Shown: one piece after another, positions 55,587 through 64,000 of the stretch
Position numbering within the stretch: position 1 is the first letter of the stretch
How the letters are laid out: each line of letters starts with the position of its first letter
NCBI RefSeq assembly: GCF_016097555.1
Contig: NC_054708.1
Span: 6,852,764-6,916,763, forward strand
Length of the DNA: 64,000 nt
Origin: Gigantopelta aegis
Taxonomy: Eukaryota > Mollusca > Gastropoda > Neomphalida > Peltospiridae
Reading direction: 5' to 3'
Translations under genes and position numbers: made by a program
The notes under the pieces: model-generated
Seen by the model: the letters and a program-made list of their open reading frames with translations, nothing else
The model's database searches: none
What the model was told of the DNA's origin: nothing

Positions 55587-57395
55587 AGGAAACATGTCAC
55601 GTTACCTATATTTGGCACCAACCATGTACAATTAATTATAAATTGAATCACCTAAAAAAATTTAAAAAAATTACTTAAAATATCTGTAAAAAACCCTGAG
55701 ATATGAACTCTTAGCGGAAATTGCCGATCTTTAATGAGCAGGGTAATCACGAGGTCCGTGACGTTAGAGACGCGTCGCTTGATCTGAAGCCTTACACTTA
55801 AAAGCATTAGTCCGTACCATTCATAAAGAATCTAAGACTTGCACAAAGTGCTCGTTCGCAAAAGTTTTGCCGTATCAATTTGAGCTGTTAGTAAATGAAG
55901 AATGACACACATTTACTTACAACAGTGATACTTAAGAAAAAACGGATAGCGAGTCGGAGGGTGGAGAAACCGATGGTGCCAGACCAGACCGGTCGACCAA
56001 TTTACAGCCCGGAGCCCGAAAGTAACCCGGAGACAACCAAAACCCGGATGCTAATGCCGAGATGTATACTGTTCATATTTAGCATGAAGATACACCTCGG
56101 TATGATGTATTTAAATATGTAAAAAAAAAATATAAATGTAGGACAAACATTTTTTTATTTTTTTTTAGAAAATATCGCATTTTTTATGAAATCTGTATGC
56201 ACAGTGTAAACAAACGCTCAAATTTACGACAAGGCGCTTCACTTTCATTAGCCTGACTTGTAAAACAACATAAATGACTTGAGAGTATAATCAACTTTTA
56301 AACTAAATATATTTCAATTTGCATACATAGAACGAAATGGGGTTATAGTATTTTTCTCTCATAAAAAAAGTAGTTTATTATTAGGCCTTTTAGTAGGGTG
56401 CGTTAGAGTAAAAACGACCACTCGCGATACCCAAGTAATAATTTTCTTTTCTTTGGTACTACGTAATTGGTCAGTTTTGTAATTTTAGATGGGAAAGTCT
56501 ACTTAATCAAGGGTTTTACAGCATTATTTACAGTTATTTCGACACCGACAGTAGTGGTTTATTTTGTATTGAACTTCGTGTTACTTTGAAGATTAAAAAC
56601 ATTATTTAAAATTATTATTGTTTTCTACACGTTTTTTTAAAAACATATTTAAATACATCGTACTGAGATGTATCCTCATGTCAAATCCCATGTTTGTATA
56701 TGCCATATTTAATTACTTATTGATGTTTCCTTCTTCGGACGGTGAATACAGATTTTGTTTGTAGGCCTACAGCCCTAACATGAAAAATCTTTTTTTTTCC
56801 CCAAAAAAACCCAAACAAAAAACATTTCTACATTTTTATTTTAACATATATAAATATATCATGCTGAAGTGTATCTTTGTGCCAAATATGTACAATGTAC
56901 ACCTCGGCATTCGCAACCGAGTACTGTTTTTGTCTCCGGGTAACGTTCGGGCTCCGGGCTGTAAATAGGCCGACACCAAAGTACTATGCGGTGTTGGTGT
57001 CCAATCTTTTCATTTACGATAAAATACACGCGTCTTTCTTCGGATACAATCCTTTGGAAAACCATAAAAAGACAATTCCGATCGTTTAAACTGTTTATTT
57101 TTACACCCAAAGGCCGCGCAGTACGGCACTGTTGGACTGAAAAGATCGTAAGCCCCTTACTCCATATATAAACAGTTAACAACAAGGAAGAGTACAGCGG
57201 CTCTGACATCACTTCCCTTTTTTTCCGAACGCTCACGAATAAATATGCATAAATCGTACTTTGATACTGATTAGCGTAATTTCTTCATTTTAAGTTAACT
57301 ACACGTATTTTATTGTTATAAAGTTATTTGTATATTATTTTTATATCATTTTGCTTTTAAAATGAGCTATAATATGGTCTCGTGTCATGTTTCCT
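55587..57395. mobile_element. TTAA-flanked element, about 1.8 kb
   Basis: AGGAAACATGTCACG at the left and its inverse CGTGTCATGTTTCCT at the right, each next to TTAA (55583-55586, 57396-57399). An inner inverted pair at about 55985-56035 and 56915-56970 reads RPIYSPEPE when translated in opposite directions. The middle (56205-56510) is shared with 43637-44845. No transposase recognised. Confidence 0.7.
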
Positions 57396-57414
57396 TTAAT
57401 AAATACAATCAGAT

Positions 57415-57630
57415 GCAAGTGTGTCCCACGGGGAACGGCTTTTTTCATACTATGGAATTTACTACAAGTTATTTATTTCTGAGCCGCTTGTTTTCTAAAT
57501 TACACACAAAAATAATATATTTTTGTTATTTCCAAAAAACTTTTATTTTTATTTTTACGTCAAACCAAACTTAAATTACTAGTATTTACAAAAACAACAA
57601 AATATTTTTGTAGGAGGATGGAACGGACTA
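57415..57630 (+). repeat. Dispersed repeat R1, copy 3
   Basis: Contains GGCTTTTTTCATACTATGGA, TTACTACAAGTTATTTATTT and TTTTGTTATTTCCAAAAAAC. Its frame resembles that of the 27843 copy (TTSYLFLSxLFxKLxTKI in both), but the 50262 copy is not open there. Confidence 0.7.
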
Positions 57631-57679
57631 TATGTAATATTCCGATCAGAACAGTCCCCTTCCCCACGTGCCATATTAT

Positions 57680-57740
57680 GTTGTTGTTTTTTTTTTTTTT
57701 TTTTTGTTGTTGTTTTTTTTGGGGGGGGGGGGGGGAGGGG
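57680..57740. repeat. T-run followed by G-run
   Basis: About 22 T, TTGTTG, T8, then about 15 G and GAGGGG. Homopolymer blocks, also a likely sequencing weak spot. Confidence 0.9.
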
Positions 57741-59107
57741 GTTCAGTGTGTTTCTGGGGACGCACGACCCGACCCCTCCCATAAAAACACCACTAGCCAG
57801 TCTAGACTTTCTCTACACAATTTCCTGCACATGTGCCTGTTTGACTAAATATTTCGTTTGCTGTAAATTAATTAGGCCTATATACATTGCATTATAAAGT
57901 GTAAATTTTGCTGTAATAACAGCTAAATATATAATTTAACCTAAAAATGTCTACCTATAGTAACAGTATCTGTGTAAACATATTTATGTTAGTCTTGCAT
58001 GCCAATTTTTCAAGGTTAAATGTTAAAATGAAGACATTGTTCTATATACATGATTATAAGCGTAAGTGGCATGCAAAACAAAAAAAAACCCTAATATTTT
58101 TTAAATACCCCCCTCAACAATTTTACCTCCCCCACAAAGAAATCCCCAGTAACAACAACAAATCTGCTCCCAAATAAACAATAACCTACAAAACAAGCCC
58201 ACACACCAGTACACACGCACAACCCAGACTAACACGCACATTTGATTATTATTTTTATTTTTTTATCTATGTACATATACCAGTGGCGTATGAAGGTGGC
58301 AAGGCGGGGGTGGACAAAACAAAAAGTGTGGGGAGGGGGCCACACTTTTATATACACACACTTTTACACTATTATAAAGCATAATTTCTGAAAAGTAGGG
58401 GGGGGGGGGGCCTCATGCGACCATGTTAACATTTGCGTTTAAAAACATTATATGCAACATATCAACCAAACTATGACCCATAAATATCAGTACTACAACC
58501 CCTACCTCAAAATATTAACTGAATAAAATGGTACCTTTCATTTTACAACACCCCTAGTTTTACAAAAAAAATTAGTACTTTCTTTAACAGGTACTCCATA
58601 TATATTTCAAGCACAAGGCTACTTGACACAGTGGTACTAGATGAAATAAAATTGCATACATTTTTGTCCAGATGAAACTAATTGTTTTTACAATCAACAC
58701 GCTCACTTTTATCACCAATAACAGGACTTGTGGTGTTAACTTATCTATCAAAAGTTCGGTGCACCTCGAACTTTGACACAGCCAGAAGTTATTTGGTTTA
58801 GCACTACCTAAACTTCGCAAGATACGTTCTCGTTTGGAAAATAAAACAAGCCCCTAATCCGGTTGTGATGGAACATGCTCTTAATTTTGTTTTCGCCTGT
58901 GGCGATATTAATTGTTTTAGAGGGCCGTGTGCAGTTCCAATATGCACTTAAGCCCAGCTGGGCACTTTTGTTTACGAAATACCTCTGCGCGACGGTCGTC
59001 GAGCTTTTTCTAATACACACCCATACCAGATGCGGAGGCCATGTGGCCAGTAGTTACGTAATACCTCCGCGAGTGCGGTTTTTACGACCGTGATTTTGGC
59101 GACTAGG
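57741..59107. other. Intergenic, nothing firm
   Basis: CAGTGGCGTATGAAGG at 58281 looks like the left end of a hAT-type element, but I found no matching right end. A run of about 12 G lies near 58400. The part at 58740-59100 is GC-richer, without gene or repeat identity. Confidence 0.4.
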
Positions 59108-60009
59108 TGTCATCAAGTCTGGCCATCTAAGAAAAATATGCCGGCTTGGTCGCTGTGGAAATATCACTTGATAGGGGAAGGACCGCTTTTCTCCCAGGCG
59201 ATACTGGGATTTTATAATAAATAGCTAGGGTTTTAGAGATATCAGGGAGAAACATATTGGAAGGCTTCCAGGGAACGCGTCCGTTTGGACTTGGTAAATA
59301 TTATTTCTGCTCTGTTGTATAACCTTGATGTGATTGATGTGACTTTAAGTATCTTAATACTGTATTATACCAATATTATTTAGACGGTGCTGCCGGTAAT
59401 CTGACGCAGTAGACTGTAGGCTCACTGTTCTAATATATATATAGCTTAACCAGTCATCCTAGAGGACCTAGGTAAACTGTAGGTTATTGTCTTTATTGTG
59501 ATAGGTACCAGTATTAATTCTGTATTACAAGGTTACTGAATGAGTAGTTAAGGGTTAATTAAAAATTAACCAGTTAGGAATAGAGTTGTAATTCCTTTAT
59601 TAATTAAGTTCCCCTGGAAGCGTTTCTCAATTATCACACGTGTGGGTGTTGTGTCACGGTGAAGTGATTACAATATTGTGTAAACTAGACACCTAGAGAT
59701 TAACTAATTAAGTGATCAGTTCTGGGTTGTTATTATTTGTTGTTGTTAATTAACTACTGCGGCAGTACATTTGTCAGCGTAGTATTAATACAGATTCCAA
59801 AGTGTATTGTGTTTTTTGTTGTGTTTTCTAGTGAACTAAACGTGCTATATTACATATACTTTAAATAAGATCTTATCTCTGATCATACCTAGCCGAGCCA
59901 CGCGGGTATAACTGCCCGTTACAGAGAGATCTAATAGATAGACAGTTAGGAGAGATATTTGGATAATCGTGTTTCATTTAGTTACGGGTATTGTAGGATC
60001 CCCGTGACA
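59108..60009. mobile_element. Possible solo LTR (weak)
   Basis: The block begins TGTCA and ends TGACA, is about 0.9 kb, has no open frame, and differs in composition from its surroundings. No flanking target duplication and no internal region are visible, so this is only a suggestion. If an LTR, it is an old isolated one. Confidence 0.2.
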
Positions 60010-61130
60010 CCGGTACATACATTCCTTATGACACCGAGCTCATGTTATAATATATTTATGACATTAATGACATCACTAGCAGGGTTGATGCAATATTTCC
60101 CTAGAGTGGGTGCAACGTGATACAGTATTCAAGTATACCCACGTGTTATCTAGGTGGTTAATTAATATTCAGTTGTCAAAAATATTTACGTTTCCCCCAC
60201 TAGAAAAGAATAAATGCATTGAATTCATCTGCTAAACACTGCATTTTTAGGGACACTTAAAATGTTTAAAGGGGTGCGCATCCCCAGAACCCTCGCGTTA
60301 TGGTTTGTGAAACTTGTGAAACTAAGTGTATCTGTTGTTGCAATTTAATTGATAGCTTTCAGAACATCTAGTGTTCGAATTTTACGAAGGGACATTTTCC
60401 CGAACCCATTAAAAAGTTTACTTTGCGCCCTCGATCTCAGTCAGCTCACCCCCATGTCTACTTGCTTCCGCCGTGCCTGTGACAGACTTGCTATGGTAGC
60501 AGTACTCATGTGACAGGTGCCATCGGTGGGGCAGGATATGTTCATATTTCGCGTACACTTGATGTCATCATTGTTGTGACAGTGATTCACAAGGGCATGT
60601 CATCACATATGTACTTACTCTAATGAGATCTGCTGATTTTAATTTAATAAACTAGTCATTTTTGCGCAAGATGAATGAAATCTCCAGTAAATGATCTCCT
60701 CGGGAGTGGCTGTCCTCCTATAGACGAGACACTAGACAGAGATTCGTGGAATCTATCACTATTTTACCAAATGCCTGTTCATATCTGTATTGTGCAGATA
60801 TACCTTTCTTCTTATAAGTGAAATATAAATTAACTATGAAATGAATCATTCACTTGATAATAATTATGCAACTGTAATAAAAGCTTTAGTACTCCATACT
60901 CTAGTTGTACAAATAACAAAATGATTTTTTAGTAACCGGCTTTATATCACCAGTTATTAAAAATGTATAAAATAATGCAGGTCCGTAAGAAAGATTTGAA
61001 TAAGGCAGCCAAAAGGGGTGCGTGCCAGAGACTATGCAAAACAGCAATATTTGGATGGCTTCAAACTTGATTTTTGTAGCATATGTAGAACAACGTATAT
61101 CAGTAGTTTACAAGAGTGTATTTTTATGAT
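60010..61130. other. Intergenic, nothing recognised
   Basis: No exon, repeat end or RNA gene seen. Confidence 0.5.
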
Positions 61131-61135
61131 CTTGG

Positions 61136-61395
61136 GGTCGGGACGCAACCCAGTGGCAAAGTGCTCGCCTGTTGCGCGGTCGGACTGGGATCGATCGCCG
61201 TCAGTGGACTCATTGGGCCATTTCTCGCTCTAGCCAGTGCACCACGACTGGTATATCAAAGACCATGGTATGTGGAAAAATGTAGCGTGTTTCCTCTCTA
61301 AGACTATTTGTCAAAATTATCAAATGTTTGACATCCAATAGCCGATGATGAATAAATCAATGTGCTCTAGTGGTGTCGTTAAATAAAACTTTAAC
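61136..61395 (+). repeat. SINE with internal deletion
   Basis: Head GGGACGCAACCCAGTGGCAA and GGGATCGATCGCC, middle CACGACTGGTATATCAAAG and ACCATGGTATGTGG, then a jump to GAAAAATGTAGCGTG and the tail GTGTCGTTAAATAAAAC. The section with ATAAAAGATCCC is missing. Confidence 0.9.
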
Positions 61396-61715
61396 CTGAC
61401 TGTGATGTGCGCCAAGTGAAGACTAAACCAGTGTGTCTAATTTAAATGATGTAATTTTCAGAACGTCATGTTCACGGTGGATGGCGGTTTCCCACACATA
61501 GTCTCGAGCACAGAGTATCGAGCTGTCGTCGCCGCAGAATGACTGTTTATCAAGACGCACCACCCGCTCGTTGAACAGAATGGGTTCATTTACAGCGCAG
61601 CGTGCATTAGTCCCGGCAAGCACATAACCGGCTGCTTTGTCGAGAGAGTCGACTGTTCGTAATAGGCCTACTAGCTTATTATTTTTCCAAGTCAATCATT
61701 CGAGAAGTCAGGGGC

Positions 61716-61836
61716 GAAGGCTGGGTTGGACTTCGAGGGTTCGGACAACACACACACACACCTCCCGCTCAGTGGCGTAGGATGGATTGGGCTTCGAGGG
61801 TTCGGACAACACACACACACACACCTCCAGCTCAAG
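61716..61836 (+). repeat. Two-copy tandem repeat with (AC)n
   Basis: GACTTCGAGGGTTCGGACAAC and GGCTTCGAGGGTTCGGACAA each lead into a short CA run and ACCTCC. CAGTGGCGTAGGATGG (61772) lies between them. Confidence 0.85.
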
Positions 61837-61904
61837 CTAAAACTAGCGAAATTAGGCTATTCATATAAGCGTCCATGGAAAATGTTTTTGTTTTTTTAAA
61901 AAGA

Positions 61905-62204
61905 GTTTGTTTTGCTTAACGACACCACTAGAGCACTGATTAAATATCGGGTATTGAATGTCAAACATTTGGTCATTCTGACAGGTAGTCATCATAGGAA
62001 ACCAGCTACTTTTTTCCTGATGCATCAAGCGATCTTTTATATGCACTTTCCCATAGAAAAGCACACACCACGGCCTTTGACCAGTTGTGGTGTACTGGTT
62101 GGAACGGGAAAAAAAATCAGTTGAATGGATCCACCGAGGTGGTTCGATCCTGCAACGCAATCACCTCAAACGAGCACTCAACCGACTGAGCTAAATCCCG
62201 CCTC
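61905..62204 (-). repeat. SINE, minus strand
   Basis: Tail at the left (GTTTTGCTTAACGACACCAC), middle with GATCTTTTATATGCACTTTC, and head at the right ending GACTGAGCTAAATCCCGCC. Complete but diverged. Confidence 0.88.
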
Positions 62205-62222
62205 GTGGGAAACGTTCACTAT

Positions 62223-62454
62223 CAGTGGAGGATGTAAGGGGAGGAGCAGCCCGGGCCCGCACCCCCCCCCCCCCCCCCCCCATATTGCGACAGTTTTTTT
62301 TTTTCTTTCACGTTTGAGAATCCGAGGAACAACTAATAAAAAGCTTTGGCCTTACGCCTTAGATGTCACTGAGACCCCGCTAAATGGATGTTCATATTCG
62401 ACCCCTGACCCCTCCCCTCCCCCTCCGGTCCAAATCACACTACGCCCCTGAGCA
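62223..62454. mobile_element. Possible MITE with CAGTGG/CAGGGG ends
   Basis: CAGTGGAGGATGTAAGGGG at the left; CACTACGCCCCTG at the right. The ends are weakly inverted; no target duplication found. It holds a run of C at about 62261-62280. Confidence 0.35.
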
Positions 62455-62510
62455 GGGAACATTAAAACGTGACTACAGCCATACAATCATTAAACAAAAG
62501 CTTTATTATT

Positions 62511-63226
62511 AACTGTTCTGTTTTCAATATGTGTGTTTTAAATTAATTGGAGTATTCTTTCAAAGCCATAACAAACAGAATACTATGTCCATACTTGCTT
62601 TATGAATTATTGTAGGCCTAATTTATATGAATAAATGAACGAACGAACGAATTAATGAATGAATGAGTGGATAAATGATAAAATGGTTTTTAACTGTTCT
62701 GTTTTCAATATGTGTGTTTTAAATGAATTGGAGTATTCTTTCAAAGCCATAACAAACAGAATACTATGTCCATACTTACTTTATGAATTATAGTAGGCCT
62801 AATATATGAATAAATGAACGAACGAACGAATTAATGAATGAATGAGTGGATAAATGATAAAATGGTTTTTAACTGTTCTGTTTTCAATATGTGTGTTTTA
62901 AATGAATTGGAGTATTCTTTCAAAGCCATAACAAACAGAATACTATGTCCATACTTACTTTATGAATTATAGTAGGCCTAATATATGAATAAATGAACGA
63001 ACGAACGAATTAATGAATGAATGAGTGGATAAATGATAAAATGGTTTTTAACTGTTCTGTTTTCAATATGTGTGTTTTAAATGAATTGGAGTATTCTTTC
63101 AAAGCCATAACAAACAGAATACTATGTCCATACTTACTTTATGAATTATAGTAGGCCTAATATATGAATAAATGAACGAACGAACGAATTAATGAATGAA
63201 TGAGTGGATAAATGATAAAATGGTTT

Positions 63227-63228
<2 letters not shown>
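62511..63228 (+). repeat. 179-bp tandem repeat, four copies
   Basis: Units start AACTGTTCTGTTTTCAATAT at 62511, 62692, 62871 and 63050. Each contains CAAAGCCATAACAAACAGAA, TAGTAGGCCTAAT (TTGTAGGCCTAAT in the first) and GAACGAACGAACGAATTAAT. Copies 2 to 4 are almost identical; the first is slightly diverged. Confidence 0.97.

Positions 63229-63279
<51 letters not shown>
63229..63279. repeat. (AC)n microsatellite
   Basis: About 25 CA units directly after the 179-bp array. Confidence 0.97.
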
Positions 63280-63280
<1 letters not shown>

Positions 63281-63764
63281 CTAATTTTGAACTTTGAGAT
63301 GTCTGAATATTATCCAAAGGAAACTAGTGAGGAATGCATAGTGGACATGTTTTTCGTTTTGGTAATGGTGGAGAAACTGACAGACATTCGAACATTCCTG
63401 CTGAACCAAATGATTTTAATTAATGAAATATAGATTCAGCTGTATTTACTACTAATGACGTCATGTTATTGACGTCAAACGTTTCGGTTGCAATGACGTT
63501 GTTACTTCAGTCAATGTACTTTGGACGCTTCAAACGTAATTCCTTTGACAAAAACATAATAACTTTATTACAATTATTTTTAATGTATACACAGCAGTTG
63601 TTGTTTTTAAGTTGCAGGAAGCACAGAGGTTTTGGGAAGAATACCATAATTGTAAGTTGGTGAAAAATAGAATACTGCATGTTATTAAATGTATAGTAGT
63701 AGTACTAGCCTATCACATTTCCTCCTTTACTTTTAACCTGATTTTCATACTATAAATATGCTAC
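63280..63764. other. Intergenic, nothing recognised
   Basis: Short frames only; no family resemblance. Confidence 0.5.
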
Positions 63765-63880
63765 TACGGTTTAAATACACTGTCCTGGGTACACTTGTCT
63801 GTTCAGGATAGTGTCTTAATGTTAAGCTGTTAATGGTTAATAAGAGTACACCGACGATACCCCCATCCTTCTCTCTTTCT
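63765..63880 (-). repeat. SINE family B fragment
   Basis: ACACTGTCCTGGGTACACTT, CAGGATAGTGTCTTAATG and GTTAATGGTTAATAAGAG correspond to the middle of the copy at 30774-31040. Confidence 0.6.
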
Positions 63881-63888
63881 TTCCCTCC

Positions 63889-63889
<1 letters not shown>

Positions 63890-63979
<90 letters not shown>
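63890..63979. repeat. (CT)n microsatellite
   Basis: About 45 CT units close to the right edge. Confidence 0.98.
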
Positions 63980-63981
<2 letters not shown>

Positions 63982-64000
63982 TTATGTCTCGACTATCGGG

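Noticed and set aside
56859-57236. Minus-strand frame of 125 codons
   Set aside because: Lies within a TTAA-flanked element; only the short RPIYSPEPE motif recurs, insufficient for a gene call.
59108-60009. Firm retroelement call
   Set aside because: Only short TGTCA/TGACA ends and composition suggest an LTR; no target duplication or internal region, so kept as a weak suggestion.

Overview
The window looks like nuclear DNA of an invertebrate animal, most likely a mollusc. The evidence is spliced genes with GT-AG introns, AT-rich introns and intergenic DNA, many tRNA-derived SINE copies of a type I associate with molluscan genomes, many short non-autonomous DNA transposons, and abundant minisatellites. 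The phylum is inferred from general knowledge; no search was run.

Layout. Positions 1-8993 are one tandem array of a 39-bp satellite (about 230 units). From 9163 to 17521 (+) come the last nine exons of NOC3L, a nucleolar ribosome-assembly factor. Its earlier exons must lie left of the window, so the satellite appears to be intronic. MRPL43 (mitochondrial large-subunit ribosomal protein) follows on the minus strand (21446 to 18420, three exons, complete). CCDC125 (coiled-coil protein) lies head to head with it on the plus strand (21806 to 42981, eleven exons, complete). MRPL43 and CCDC125 share a 359-bp bidirectional promoter with an ETS/GABP-type site. From about 43 kb to the end I find no convincing host gene. 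That part holds SINEs (some nested), TTAA-flanked MITEs, hAT-like and pogo-like elements, hairpins, minisatellites and microsatellites.

Two patterns stand out. First, the 39-bp satellite monomer matches the central part of the SINE family scattered through the same window, apart from about 7 extra bases, so the 9-kb array seems to have grown from a SINE fragment. Second, several exons of NOC3L and CCDC125 are preceded by minisatellites whose unit contains the 3' splice site plus the first bases of the exon. The clearest case has twelve acceptor copies at an exact 47-bp period ending in the real acceptor of CCDC125 exon 9. The same exon has a repeated 5' splice site on its other side. Similar arrays precede CCDC125 exon 6 and NOC3L exons at 11511 and, less clearly, 13076. 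Where I read on from the decoys in the three clearer arrays, a stop codon follows in the host frame soon after the AG. CCDC125 may also have a mutually exclusive alternative exon at 32406-32518.

The three genes do not form a pathway, but NOC3L and MRPL43 both serve ribosome production (cytosolic and mitochondrial). All gene calls rest on my reading of exon translations against remembered family sequences and on reading phase being kept across every junction.
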